This document shows positions 25,992 through 34,829 of a DNA stretch of 64,000 bases, piece by piece. The notes beneath the pieces are model-generated. The model was not told the origin of the DNA, did not search any database, and saw nothing but the letters and a program-made list of their open reading frames with translations. The stretch lies in assembly GCA_025153775.1 (NCBI GenBank), contig JAOALC010000001.1, positions 62,001 to 126,000 of the forward strand. Direction: 5' to 3'. Position 1 is the stretch's first letter. Each line of letters opens with the position of its first letter. This stretch comes from SAR92 clade bacterium H231. GTDB lineage: Bacteria; Pseudomonadota; Gammaproteobacteria; Pseudomonadales; Porticoccaceae. The position numbers and the translations under genes are program-made.

Positions 25992-26014
25992 AGAATGACC
26001 TCAGCGAAAAACCC

Positions 26015-26044
26015 TTGACCACAGATTTAACTGCCCATTAAAAT
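26015..26044 (+). promoter_or_regulatory. PhyH gene promoter candidate
   Basis: TTGACC (26015-26020) and TAAAAT (26039-26044) are 18 bases apart, with the ATG 44 bases further on. Confidence 0.4.
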
Positions 26045-26087
26045 TGATGGATAATAAAAACAGCAAAATCTTAACAAAGGCCCTTTT

Positions 26088-27260
26088 ATGAAACAAGATA
26101 TCAGTGAATCCATTGCAGCCTGTGCCGCCCATTATGGCGATGATGCTGAGGCCATGCGCAGCTATTTAACCCAGGGCGAGCGCAACGCCTGTGCGCTAGA
26201 TAACCGTGGCGCTATTCGCTTTGATAAGCGGGGCAATCTGGCGGCAGATATTCTAAGTGCTTACTCCAAATACGGGTTTTACATCTTTGAAAATGTGCTG
26301 GCCGAGGATGAGCTGCAGGATATCAAAGAGGATTTAGACCAGATACGTGCGTCCTATCCTGCGGAACCCAATGGCAAGTTAACCAAGGACGGCAAGCCGG
26401 CTCTGGGAGCAGACTGTGTTGGCCCCAACCTGGTGTGGTCGAAACCCTTAGGTGACCCTCTGGGGGGCACTGAGCTGGCCAATGGCCGTCATCAGGTGAA
26501 GTTGTTTGAACCAGAGGCCAGTGCCTCGGCGCCAGAGTTCGCCCCGTTTATTTTGCTGGGCTCGCTGCAGTTTTCAGAGAGCTGTCTGCGGGTTTATGGC
26601 CATCCTCAATTGCTGCGTGTGGCTGAAGCGGTCAATGGCAGTGATTTTGCCCCCTTTAATGAGAGCCTGTTTATTAAAGAGCCCGGAGTTGGTGCCGCAG
26701 TGTCCTGGCATCAGGATGGTGACACCTACTGGGACAGTGAGCACTTTGATGAGGGTATCCACGGGTTTAACTTTATGGCCCAGGTCTACGGCAGCACTGC
26801 TGTTAATGGCGTCTGGGTAAAACCCGGCAGCCATAGGGTGGGCAAAATTGATATTAAAAAACTGATTGCAGATTCTGGAAGTGAGCGCATAGAGGGCATG
26901 GTGCCCCTGGTGTGTAACCCCGGTGATGTCATTATTTGCAATCGCCAGCTGCTGCACGGCTCATTTCCCAACTGTGGTTTTGAGCCCAGAGTTACGGTGA
27001 ATTTTGGCTTTCACCGCCGTTCATCGGTGCTGGGGATTCAGGGGCCAGGCCTGTACAGTGAGCCCATGTTTTACGATGAGGCGCTGATTGACGAGCGGTC
27101 AAAACCTCTGGGCTATGCCATAGACGCGCGCAAGCGGCGTTTCCCAGACGAAGAGTCCTATCAATATCAGCCATTTATCGAGGCCGGTAAGACTTTCCAC
27201 TGGAGTGAGAGTGCCAAGGCCGAGCTCAAGGATTACAATCTTCGCGATCTAAGTATTTAG
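26088..27260 (+). CDS. Phytanoyl-CoA dioxygenase (PhyH) family oxygenase
   Basis: This 390-residue non-haem Fe(II)/2-oxoglutarate oxygenase has the iron triad H208-x-D210 (SWHQDGDTYWD) and H290 (LLHGSFPNC), with R301 probably binding 2-oxoglutarate. Such enzymes hydroxylate lipids, alkyl chains, amino acids or natural products using O2. The protein is longer than human PhyH, with extra N-terminal sequence (~1-60). The neighbours, a ketopantoate-reductase-like enzyme and a TetR gene, do not fix the substrate. Confidence 0.85.
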   Translation: MKQDISESIAACAAHYGDDAEAMRSYLTQGERNACALDNRGAIRFDKRGNLAADILSAYSKYGFYIFENVLAEDELQDIKEDLDQIRASYPAEPNGKLTKDGKPALGADCVGPNLVWSKPLGDPLGGTELANGRHQVKLFEPEASASAPEFAPFILLGSLQFSESCLRVYGHPQLLRVAEAVNGSDFAPFNESLFIKEPGVGAAVSWHQDGDTYWDSEHFDEGIHGFNFMAQVYGSTAVNGVWVKPGSHRVGKIDIKKLIADSGSERIEGMVPLVCNPGDVIICNRQLLHGSFPNCGFEPRVTVNFGFHRRSSVLGIQGPGLYSEPMFYDEALIDERSKPLGYAIDARKRRFPDEESYQYQPFIEAGKTFHWSESAKAELKDYNLRDLSI

Positions 27261-27326
27261 TGTCTGTCATAAACGCTTGGAGGCCTGTAGGCATTGAGCC
27301 TATGGGACAAGGGTAGGAGTAACTGC

Positions 27327-28301
27327 ATGCAACTAGCAATCTATGGCGCCGGCTCGACCGGCTGTTATCTGGGTGGGCTGCTGCAGCTGTGCGGCCATAA
27401 GGTCAGTCTGATCTGTCGCCAGCGTATTCGCGACTCCATTGTGGCCGCTGGGGGCGTCACTCTTACAGACTATACCGGCCAGAATGAAAGGGTAATGCCT
27501 ACTGGGCTAATCACCCAGCTGGCAGGCGAGACCTTTGATGCCGTGTTTGTCACCCTAAAATGTCATCAGCTGGAGGCGTCGGTTGCGGATTTAAAGCAGC
27601 TGGCAGAGGGCGGTGCTCAGTTGTTTTTTATGCAAAATGGTCTCGACAGTCTGGAGGCTATTCAGCACCAGCTGCCCGATGGTGCCGTTTGGCAGGGAAT
27701 TACGCCATTCAATATACTGAGTCTGGACAATGCCCGCTTCCATCGGGGCACTGAGGGGGCGTTTGTAATGCACCGCACCAAGGTGACAGAGCAGCTCGCC
27801 GAGCAGCTGGGTGACATTGGTTTCCCCTGCCAGCTTTACCGGGATATGAAGCCGCTGATCTATGGCAAGTTGCTGCTCAATCTCAACAATGCTCTTAATG
27901 CAGTGGCAGACCAGCCGATTAAAACCCAGCTTGAGAACCCTAAACTACGCAGGCTCTATGCCGCAGCCCAGCGTGAGTGGTTGCAGGTGGCCGCAGCAGA
28001 GGGGGTTGAGCTGGGGCAGTTTACAGCGGTTAAGCCCGCCTGGATGCCAGCAATACTGAGCTTGCCCAACTGGCTGTTTTTGCGGCTGGCCAAGGCCATG
28101 TTAGATATAGACCCCCATGCCCGCTCTTCGATGTGGGAAGATATCTCTCAGGGTAGAAAAACTGAAATTGAGTTTCTCAATGAAGCTGTGGTGAGGCGCG
28201 GTGAGAAGGTAGGCCTAGATATGCCGGTCAACCGCAAAATCAGCAGTTTAATACATAGCCTAGAGCGCGGTGACAGCGTAACCCTGGAGCAACTCTACTA
28301 A
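27327..28301 (+). CDS. Ketopantoate-reductase-like NAD(P)-dependent oxidoreductase
   Basis: The 324-residue protein has an N-terminal Rossmann motif (AIYGAGSTGCYLGG) and a C-terminal ApbA/PanE helical domain (YGKLLLNLNNALNA; SMWEDISQGRKTEIEFLN). PanE reduces ketopantoate for pantothenate synthesis, but many relatives act on other 2-oxo acids. The ATG at 27327 has GGTAGGAG upstream. With the PhyH gene 66 bases before it, an oxygenase-dehydrogenase pair acting on one hydroxy compound is possible (inference). Confidence 0.82.
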   Translation: MQLAIYGAGSTGCYLGGLLQLCGHKVSLICRQRIRDSIVAAGGVTLTDYTGQNERVMPTGLITQLAGETFDAVFVTLKCHQLEASVADLKQLAEGGAQLFFMQNGLDSLEAIQHQLPDGAVWQGITPFNILSLDNARFHRGTEGAFVMHRTKVTEQLAEQLGDIGFPCQLYRDMKPLIYGKLLLNLNNALNAVADQPIKTQLENPKLRRLYAAAQREWLQVAAAEGVELGQFTAVKPAWMPAILSLPNWLFLRLAKAMLDIDPHARSSMWEDISQGRKTEIEFLNEAVVRRGEKVGLDMPVNRKISSLIHSLERGDSVTLEQLY

Positions 28302-28321
28302 CCCTTAGGTTGGGAATAACC

Positions 28322-28410
28322 TTGGACTATTTTCGTCCGCTATATGCCTTTCTGTTGGGGCTGCTTGTGCTTTAAAACAGTTCGACACTGGCCTAGATGG
28401 CTGCGCTCTG
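28322..28410 (+). pseudogene. Decayed copy of the DUF1295 gene 5' end
   Basis: Translated from a TTG, the sequence gives DYFRPLYAFLLGLLVL followed by TAA. This matches the start of the intact DUF1295 protein at 23959 (KYFRPLYAFLLGLIIIL) residue by residue. After the stop the frame continues NSS, again as in the intact gene. Then homology jumps: TGGCTGCG-TCT near 28399 matches bases near 24189, so an internal segment is deleted. The rest is lost before the yghU gene. It is a gene remnant 20 bases downstream of the ketopantoate-reductase-like gene. Confidence 0.75.
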
Positions 28411-28463
28411 TGCTGGTATTTTCCTTTCTTTATTATTGTGAAACTCTGTTACTCAGTGGTTAT

Positions 28464-29303
28464 TTAATCCTCAAAGTCACTGGCATTATGGCGCTCCGCA
28501 AGCTGCCGGCTTTCGTCTCCCCAAACACGGTTGACTCTGAGTCCTCGCTGTACAGCCGGACGTTCCTGAATTTGCTCCGCCCATCTTATTACATTGGTAT
28601 AGCTGGCCACATCTAAAAATTCCTGGGCACTATAGAGAGCGCCTGAGACCAATGTGCCATACCAGGGGTGGGTGGCCATATCGGCGATTGAGTAGTTATC
28701 ACCGGCTAAGTATTCACGATTAGCCAAGGTTTGATCGAGCACATCGAGCTGCCGTTTAACTTCCATTGCAAAGCGATTAATCGGGTACTCATACTTCTCT
28801 GGGGCATAGGCATAAAAATGACCGAAGCCACCGCCCAAAAATGGCGTGCTACCCATCTGCCAGAATAACCAGGACAAGCATTCTGTGCGCTCTGGAATAG
28901 CGGTGGGCAAAAATTCATTAAAGGTCTCGGCCAGATACATCAGCATAGCCCCAGACTCGAAAATGCGAACGGGCTTGGCGCCCCGGCGATCCATCAGTGC
29001 GGGGATCTTTGAGTTGGGATTGACCTCTACAAAGCCACTACTAAACTGTTGCCCCTCCCCAATATTAATTAGCCATGCATCGTACTCTGCATCTTTATGC
29101 CCCAGAGCCAGAAGCTCTTCGAACATAATGGTGACTTTTACGCCATTGGGTGTGCCCAAGGAGTAGAGCTGGAAAGGGTGCTTGCCTATGGGTAGCTCTT
29201 TATCATGGGTCGCGCCTGCTATGGGTCGATTGATGGCTGCAAACTTGCCGCCACTCTGTTTGTCCCAACTCCAGACTTTTGGTGGGGTGTAGATATGGCT
29301 CAT
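28464..29303 (-). CDS. yghU: Glutathione-dependent disulfide-bond oxidoreductase, YghU type
   Basis: This 279-residue nu-class GST matches E. coli YghU throughout: N-terminal extension (YTPPKVWSWDKQSGGKFAAINRP), GKHPFQLYSLGTPNGVKVTIMFEELL, NPNSKIPALMDR, and a helical domain with REYLAGDNYSIADMATHPWYG. These proteins bind two glutathione molecules and reduce disulfides and organic peroxides in the cytoplasm. The HxlR regulator gene lies 60 bases upstream on the same strand, and the MDR gene beyond it is divergent, which suggests a small redox-stress module. Confidence 0.9.
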   Translation of the reverse strand: MSHIYTPPKVWSWDKQSGGKFAAINRPIAGATHDKELPIGKHPFQLYSLGTPNGVKVTIMFEELLALGHKDAEYDAWLINIGEGQQFSSGFVEVNPNSKIPALMDRRGAKPVRIFESGAMLMYLAETFNEFLPTAIPERTECLSWLFWQMGSTPFLGGGFGHFYAYAPEKYEYPINRFAMEVKRQLDVLDQTLANREYLAGDNYSIADMATHPWYGTLVSGALYSAQEFLDVASYTNVIRWAEQIQERPAVQRGLRVNRVWGDESRQLAERHNASDFED

Positions 29304-29363
29304 GCTGAGGGCAACTCCTATTTTTATGGGGTTAGTGGGTCTCTGGGTTGATGTTTTTGCAGT

Positions 29364-29705
29364 TTATTTGGAGTGGTTATCTTGGGAGATAGACTGCATC
29401 AGGTCGTTATTCTCTGTGCTCCATTTGCACAGGGAATCTAACACTGGCATAAAAGACTGACCAAAGTTGGTCAGAGAGTATTCCACCTTAGGGGGAATGA
29501 CTTCGTAGACCTTGCGATCGATCAGTCGATCTCTTTCCAACTCACGCAGCTGTTTGGTCAGCATCTGTTGAGTAATGGGAGACAGAATGCGCTTTAACTC
29601 GCCAAACCGAACCGGGTCTTGGCGCAAATTATAGATAATGGCGATTTTCCATTTGCCGCCGATCAGGCTTAGTGCATTGCTTACAGGGCTTTTACATTGG
29701 GTCAT
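29364..29705 (-). CDS. HxlR-family transcriptional regulator
   Basis: The 113-residue winged-helix protein has KSPVSNALSLIGGKWKIAIIYNL, then FGELKRILSPITQQMLTKQLRELERDRLI and the wing VPPKVEYSLT-type stretch. Cys4 near the N-terminus sits where YodB/HypR-type members sense electrophiles or quinones. It is divergent from an MDR oxidoreductase across 134 bases and cotranscribed with yghU, so it likely controls both in response to reactive compounds (inference). Confidence 0.88.
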   Translation of the reverse strand: MTQCKSPVSNALSLIGGKWKIAIIYNLRQDPVRFGELKRILSPITQQMLTKQLRELERDRLIDRKVYEVIPPKVEYSLTNFGQSFMPVLDSLCKWSTENNDLMQSISQDNHSK

Positions 29706-29722
29706 AGTCTACGCTTCTATAC

Positions 29723-29777
29723 CAGTATGATTTTAATGACTACTTGTATAATCAACCTAACAAACCATATCATACTG
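29723..29777. promoter_or_regulatory. Spaced inverted repeat in the HxlR/MDR divergent gap
   Basis: CAGTATGAT (29723-29731) and ATCATACTG (29769-29777) form a perfect 9-base inverted repeat with a 37-base spacer. HxlR proteins bind A/T-rich dyads, so each arm could be a half-site or full site. Confidence 0.35.
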
Positions 29778-29839
29778 CATATTAATCAAGGGTCAACTAT
29801 AGGGCCTGCTCCTAATACCTATAACTAATGAGGGAAATC

Positions 29840-30976
29840 ATGTCAGACAATAGCTCAAAACAAATACGCTCAACGATCACCAGTGAAGGCGTATTGGAAC
29901 TATCCATTGTTAATTCAGAGCGGCCAGTTCCCGGCGAAAATGAGGTTCTTCTCAAAGTAGAAGCTTCCCCTATTAATCCCTCTGACCTTGCCTTGCTGGT
30001 TACCTTCGCCGCCGATCTAGATAGCATCAGTGTTTCTGGGGAAGGAGATCAGGCTGTCACATCCATAAAATTGCACCCCGCAATGATGGGCGCAATGAAG
30101 CCGCGTATGGGCCTATCTATGCAAGCGGGCAATGAAGGGGGCGGGGTAGTGGTAGATGCCGGTGCCAATGCCAAACATCTGATCGGCAAAACTGTTGGTG
30201 TAGCTGGTGGGGCTATGTATAGCCAGTACTGCTGTGTACCCGCACAGAGCTGTCTGGTGATGGATGAGGGGACTACCTCTACGGAAGCTGCGTCTTCCTT
30301 TGTAAACCCACTGACTGCTCTGGCCTTTGTGGAAACCATGAAAATGGAAAATCACACAGCCCTCCTTAACACTGCTGCAGCCTCAAATCTGGGTCAGATG
30401 CTGGTAAAGATTTGTCAGGATGACGGCGTGCCACTGATCAATGTGGTTAGAAAGCCTGAGCAGGTAGAAACTCTTAAAAAGCTGGGAGCAGAGTATATTT
30501 GCGATACCAGTTCAGATAGCTTTATGGCCGATCTAGTGGATGCAATTGTTGCCACTGGCTGCACCCTGGGCTTTGACGCCACCGGTGGTGGCAATGGCGG
30601 CAAGCTGCCTGGCCAAATACTTGCGGCCATGGAAATCGCTGCTAACAAAACAGCCACAGAATACAGCCGCTATGGTTCAGACACCTACAAGCAGGTATAT
30701 ATCTATGGCGGACTGGATATGCAGCCCACTGTTCTAAACAGATCATTTGGCCTGCAATGGGGGCTGGGTGGTTGGCTGTTGACACCCATGATTGGTCGCA
30801 TTGGTATGGAGCGATTTGGCGAAATGCGCGCCCGTGTTGCCCGTGAGATTAATACCACCTTTGCTAGCCATTATACTCAGGAGATCTCGTTTGAAGAGAT
30901 GCTGCAGCCAGAGGTTATTCGCGGCTATGCAAAACAGGCGACGGGTGAGAAGTATCTGGTTAACCCCCATAAATAA
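29840..30976 (+). CDS. Zinc-type medium-chain dehydrogenase/reductase (quinone oxidoreductase-like)
   Basis: The 378-residue MDR-superfamily protein has an N-terminal GroES-like domain (PGENEVLLKVEASPINPSDLALL) and a Rossmann domain (ALLNTAAASNLGQMLVKICQDDGVPLINVVRKPEQ). Structural zinc cysteines are not evident, so it fits the zinc-free quinone reductase/enoyl reductase side. The ATG at 29840 has AGGG 6-8 bases upstream and replaces an in-frame ATG 12 bases earlier. Divergence from an HxlR regulator suggests induction by quinones or electrophiles. Confidence 0.82.
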   Translation: MSDNSSKQIRSTITSEGVLELSIVNSERPVPGENEVLLKVEASPINPSDLALLVTFAADLDSISVSGEGDQAVTSIKLHPAMMGAMKPRMGLSMQAGNEGGGVVVDAGANAKHLIGKTVGVAGGAMYSQYCCVPAQSCLVMDEGTTSTEAASSFVNPLTALAFVETMKMENHTALLNTAAASNLGQMLVKICQDDGVPLINVVRKPEQVETLKKLGAEYICDTSSDSFMADLVDAIVATGCTLGFDATGGGNGGKLPGQILAAMEIAANKTATEYSRYGSDTYKQVYIYGGLDMQPTVLNRSFGLQWGLGGWLLTPMIGRIGMERFGEMRARVAREINTTFASHYTQEISFEEMLQPEVIRGYAKQATGEKYLVNPHK

Positions 30977-31002
30977 TTAATGCTAATTAAGAGAGAATAA
31001 AA

Positions 31003-31497
31003 ATGCCAGAAATGACATTACTTGGCTGGTTCCACACAATCCTTGGGATAGTGGCACTGGTCGCTGCGTTTTATACATTGTTTAAATACAGAGTAGTTTC
31101 TCTGGACAATAAGTCTGGGAAACTCTATGTGCTGGTCACCATTATTGTGGCTGGCTCTGCTCTGGGTATCTACAACCAGGGTGGCTTTGGTATTGCCCAC
31201 TGGCTGGCAGTATTGACCCTAGTTGCGGTTAGCGGTGGCATTATTATGGAGAAGTTTAAGTGGTTTGGTCGCTTCTCCATGTATTTTCAGGCGCTGGGTT
31301 ACTCCAGCACGCTGCTGTTTCATATGATTCCAGCGATTACGGACTTCCTGCGCCGTCTGCCCCTAGGAGATCCGTTTATTGATTCCTTTGAAGACCCTCT
31401 GTTGATGGCTTTTCACCAGGCATTTTTACTGATCTTTGTGGTGGGCATAATTGTGCAGTTCCGCTGGTTAAATAAGAACACAGCAGAGACAGCCTAA
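31003..31497 (+). CDS. Small four-helix membrane protein of unknown function
   Basis: The 164-residue protein has four to five hydrophobic segments: about residues 6-26, 44-60, 66-82, 95-112 and 135-155. Histidines lie in helix 1 (GWFHTILG), AHW, LLFHMIP and AFHQAF. The arrangement recalls the DUF2306/cytochrome b561-like integral proteins, but I do not recognise it for certain. It starts 26 bases after the MDR gene with GAGAGAATAAAA upstream and is probably cotranscribed. Confidence 0.7.
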   Translation: MPEMTLLGWFHTILGIVALVAAFYTLFKYRVVSLDNKSGKLYVLVTIIVAGSALGIYNQGGFGIAHWLAVLTLVAVSGGIIMEKFKWFGRFSMYFQALGYSSTLLFHMIPAITDFLRRLPLGDPFIDSFEDPLLMAFHQAFLLIFVVGIIVQFRWLNKNTAETA

Positions 31498-31528
31498 CAC
31501 CCCTGATATCAGCGCTTAATAAAGCCTA

Positions 31529-31554
31529 TGGGGTCCCAAATTCTTGGGGCCCCA
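31529..31554 (+). terminator. GC-rich hairpin, possible terminator lacking a U-tract
   Basis: TGGGGTCCCAA and TTGGGGCCCCA pair with one wobble around a 4-base loop between the membrane protein and aldehyde dehydrogenase genes. No T-run follows, so it may attenuate rather than terminate. Confidence 0.35.
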
Positions 31555-31675
31555 GCTGGTTGAACTGAATTAGCATATTCCTTTCCGGTTATTTCCCACC
31601 GATAAAAAGCTTGCAATGACCTCTGGTCAGTTATTTAATGACCCTAAGTCATTTATAAACTATCGGAGAATAGCA

Positions 31676-33136
31676 ATGAACGCACCGCAAAAAATCCTTG
31701 TAGATACTGAAACCGAACTCAAAATGCAGGCGGCACTGCAGGCTCAGCGCGATAGCTATATTGCTGAGGGCGAGGTGTCGGCGGCGACCCGTATCGACCG
31801 TATTAATCGCGCTATTGATGTGCTGGTTAAGAATGCCGAGTCGATCAGTGAAGCTATGAATGCAGACTTTGGCTGTCGGCCACGACAGGTCAATCTGATG
31901 ACCGATGTGACCGGCTCTATTGAATGCCTCAAGCACAGCAAAAAGCATCTTAAAAGCTGGATGAAGGTGGAAAAGCGGCCCAGCATGTTCCCGCTAAATC
32001 TGCTGGGTGGACGTTCCTCTATCGAATATCAACCCAAAGGTGTGGTTGGTGTACTGGCTCCTTGGAACTTCCCCCTGGGCATGGTATTTGAGCCTCTGGC
32101 TAATGTGCTGGCCGCGGGTAACCGGGCTATGATCAAGCCCTCTGAGTTTACCCCGGCTACCTCTGCGCTGATTGCAGAAATGGTGGCCGAGGCCTTTGAC
32201 CCCACCGAACTAACGGTTTTTGCCGGAGGCCCGGAAGTTGGGCAGGCATTTTCTTCACTGCCTTTCGATCATATGATCTTTACCGGTGCAACCAGTATTG
32301 CCCGGCATATTATGGGTGCTGCTGCGCGCAATCTGGTGCCGGTCACATTGGAGCTTGGTGGCAAGTCACCGGTGGTGGTCTCCCGCAGCGCTAACCTCAA
32401 TGAGGCAGTGCAGCGCATTATGGTAGGCAAAATGCTCAATGCCGGGCAGGTTTGTATTGCCCCTGATTATCTGATGGTCCCCGAAGAGAGCTTAGATCAA
32501 GTGATTGAGCAGGCTACTGCGGTAGTTAATGAGATGTATCCAACCATAGTGAACAATGACCAGTACACCGCTATGGTTAATGAGCGTCATTATCAGCGCA
32601 TGATGGACAACCTCAACGATGCCGAAAAGCGCAAAATCAAGATGGTTACCATCAACCCGGCCAATGAAGACTTTAAAGATAATCCTGCCCAGAAGCTTCC
32701 ACCGACGCTGATTATTAACCCGGATGATGATGCCATCTGTATGCAGGATGAAATCTTTGGGCCATTGTTGCCGATTAAAACCTACAAGCACTTCGAAGAG
32801 ACTATTGGCTATATCAACGATAGGCCTCGCCCACTGGCCGCCTACTACTTTGGCTACGACAAGGCTGAGGAGAAGCGCTTCCTCACGGGCACCACCTCTG
32901 GCGGCGTCTCTATCAATGATGTGATGTTCCATATGCTGCAGAAAGACCTGCCCTTTGGCGGTGTCGGTCCCAGTGGTATGGGGGCCTATCATGGCATCGA
33001 AGGCTTTAAGACGTTCAGTCATGCCAAAGGTATCTACCGTCAGCCAAAACGCATTCCTGTGGCTAAACTGGCTGGCTTTATGCCTCCCTATGGTCCGGCT
33101 TCTGAGAAGAATATTAAGGACAAAGTAAAGCGATGA
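31676..33136 (+). CDS. NAD(P)-dependent aldehyde dehydrogenase, coniferyl-aldehyde-dehydrogenase-like
   Basis: The 486-residue enzyme is of the CALDH/class 3 ALDH type: GVVGVLAPWNFPLGMVFEPLA, LVPVTLELGGKSPVVV with the catalytic Glu, and the active Cys in MLNAGQVCIAPDY. The C-terminal SINDVMFHMLQKDLPFGGVGPSGMG is typical of the coniferyl/fatty aldehyde subgroup. It oxidises aromatic or long-chain aldehydes to acids. The ATG at 31676 has GGAGA upstream; an in-frame ATG 60 bases earlier lacks a good site. Its last codon overlaps the TetR start (ATGA), so the regulator is translationally coupled. Confidence 0.88.
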   Translation: MNAPQKILVDTETELKMQAALQAQRDSYIAEGEVSAATRIDRINRAIDVLVKNAESISEAMNADFGCRPRQVNLMTDVTGSIECLKHSKKHLKSWMKVEKRPSMFPLNLLGGRSSIEYQPKGVVGVLAPWNFPLGMVFEPLANVLAAGNRAMIKPSEFTPATSALIAEMVAEAFDPTELTVFAGGPEVGQAFSSLPFDHMIFTGATSIARHIMGAAARNLVPVTLELGGKSPVVVSRSANLNEAVQRIMVGKMLNAGQVCIAPDYLMVPEESLDQVIEQATAVVNEMYPTIVNNDQYTAMVNERHYQRMMDNLNDAEKRKIKMVTINPANEDFKDNPAQKLPPTLIINPDDDAICMQDEIFGPLLPIKTYKHFEETIGYINDRPRPLAAYYFGYDKAEEKRFLTGTTSGGVSINDVMFHMLQKDLPFGGVGPSGMGAYHGIEGFKTFSHAKGIYRQPKRIPVAKLAGFMPPYGPASEKNIKDKVKR

Positions 33137-33795
33137 GCACAGAGCGAAAACGCGCACGCACTCAGGATCAAAAGCATTTTCGCCGCCAGCAAATACTAGA
33201 CGCGGCAGAGCAGCATTTTACTGAGGTGGGTTACGAGGGATTCTCAATGGCGAACCTGGCCAAACTGGCCGGGGTCGTTAAAGGGACTCTGTATCTGTAT
33301 TTTAAAACCCGCGAGGAAGTGTTTTTAACCCTGTATAACCAGAGTCTGGTGCGCTGGAGTCATGTGTTTCTCGATCAGCTGCAAGACGCCATGACAGATC
33401 AGGATTATGCAAAAACCCTGTACACCACAGCTCTGGCTGATGGCAGCTTTATTCCCCTATTGACCAGGCTTGAGCATGTGATTGAGCACAATGTGTCCGT
33501 TGAGAGTTTGATTCAGTCAAAGCGCAATTTTATCGAGCGTGTGGACTGTATTGCTCAGGCCACCGCGCCTGTTCTGAATCTCAGTCAGGCTCAGTCACTG
33601 GAACTGGTCAAAACTATGGGGGTGCTTTTGGTGGGCGCTAGCAGTACAGATCAGGGCCCTTCACTGGAGGGAGAAACTATTCCCGCCGATGTGCAGGGGT
33701 TGATCGACAGTTTTTCTTCAGAACCCATCTTTATAAAAAATGCCTGCCGCATTATTAGCGGCATTCGCGCAGACCACAGCGCTACAGGAGAATAA
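33133..33795 (+). CDS. TetR-family transcriptional regulator
   Basis: The 220-residue protein has an HTH with FSMANLAKLAGVVKGTLYLYFKTREEVF and a C-terminal domain of the AcrR-related type. The start overlaps the aldehyde dehydrogenase stop by 4 bases and the MDR gene follows 2 bases after its stop. It is therefore embedded in an operon ALDH-TetR-MDR-AhpD-like that it probably autoregulates. Confidence 0.9.
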   Translation: MSTERKRARTQDQKHFRRQQILDAAEQHFTEVGYEGFSMANLAKLAGVVKGTLYLYFKTREEVFLTLYNQSLVRWSHVFLDQLQDAMTDQDYAKTLYTTALADGSFIPLLTRLEHVIEHNVSVESLIQSKRNFIERVDCIAQATAPVLNLSQAQSLELVKTMGVLLVGASSTDQGPSLEGETIPADVQGLIDSFSSEPIFIKNACRIISGIRADHSATGE

Positions 33796-33797
33796 TA

Positions 33798-34817
33798 ATG
33801 ACAATTAATCGACAGTGGCTATTGGCTGCCAGACCGGACGGCATGATTGGTCCACAAAATTTTGAATATGTAGAAACACCCATACCCACCATTAGCAATG
33901 GCCAGATTCTGGTTAAAAACCTGTATCTTTCGTTCGACCCCACCCAGCGCAACTGGATGGTCGATCGCCCCGGCTATCTGCCGCCGGTGGCTATGGGTGA
34001 GGTGATGCGTGCGGGTTCTGTCTCCCAGGTGGTGGAGTCCCAGCATGCTGACTTTGCCGTTGGCGAGCTGGTGCAAACCACCGGCTGTTGGCAAGACTAT
34101 GCGGTGGTAGAGCCCGGCAAAGGCCCCACGGGCATTAATAAATTACCGCCCGGGGTATCTCCGGAAATGATGCTATCGATTCTGGGCATCACGGGCATGA
34201 CCGCCTACTTTGGATTGATGGATCATGGCCAGCCAAAGGCGGGTGAGACGGTGCTGGTGTCCGGTGCTGCCGGTGCCACCGGTTCCGTGGTGGGACAGAT
34301 TGCCAAGCTTAAAGGTTGTCGTGTGGTGGGTATTGCCGGTGGTCCCGAAAAATGTGCCTGGCTAAAAGATGTAGCAGGATTTGATGCGGTGATTGATTAT
34401 AAAAACGAGAATGTCAGCGAGCAGATTGCTATCCACTGCCCGGATAAATGGGATGTGTTTTTCGATAATGTGGGCGGCCCCATATTGGAGGCTGCTCTCA
34501 ATCATCTAAACCTCTATTCCCGAGTGGTTATGTGTGGCGGTATTGCCAATTACAATAATACAGAGCCTGCTCCTGGTCCCAACAATCTGATGAATCTGGT
34601 GACCAATCGCGGTCGCATGCAGGGCTTTATTATTTTGGACTATCTGCCCCGGGCCATGGAAGCTATTGAAGCTCTGATGGGTTGGGTAGCCTCTGGGGAT
34701 ATTATCTATCAGGTTGATATGCAGGAGGGGTTTGACAATATTCCCCGTACTTTGCAGCGACTTTATACGGGCGAGAATCTCGGCAAGCAGCTATTAAAAA
34801 TAGCGGACCCAGTTTAG
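33798..34817 (+). CDS. NADPH-dependent enone/alkenal reductase (CurA/leukotriene B4 dehydrogenase type)
   Basis: The 339-residue MDR protein begins NRQWLLAARPDGMIG and carries YLSFDPTQRNWMVDR, TAYFGLMDHGQPKAGETVLVSGAAGATGSVVGQIAKLKGCRVVGIAGG and YDVFFDNVGG-type motifs of the zinc-free alkenal reductases. These reduce the C=C bond of alpha,beta-unsaturated ketones or aldehydes with NADPH. GGAGAATAATA precedes the ATG. Together with the aldehyde dehydrogenase it suggests detoxification or use of unsaturated aldehydes. Confidence 0.9.
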   Translation: MTINRQWLLAARPDGMIGPQNFEYVETPIPTISNGQILVKNLYLSFDPTQRNWMVDRPGYLPPVAMGEVMRAGSVSQVVESQHADFAVGELVQTTGCWQDYAVVEPGKGPTGINKLPPGVSPEMMLSILGITGMTAYFGLMDHGQPKAGETVLVSGAAGATGSVVGQIAKLKGCRVVGIAGGPEKCAWLKDVAGFDAVIDYKNENVSEQIAIHCPDKWDVFFDNVGGPILEAALNHLNLYSRVVMCGGIANYNNTEPAPGPNNLMNLVTNRGRMQGFIILDYLPRAMEAIEALMGWVASGDIIYQVDMQEGFDNIPRTLQRLYTGENLGKQLLKIADPV

Positions 34818-34829
34818 AGGCCTATTTGT

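Noticed and set aside
28344-28616. Plus-strand frame across the DUF1295 remnant into yghU
   Set aside because: It is in the wrong frame for the DUF1295 remnant and runs antisense into yghU.
32492-33157. Minus-strand open frame of ~221 codons opposite the aldehyde dehydrogenase
   Set aside because: Antisense shadow of a gene with all ALDH motifs; no recognisable protein features.
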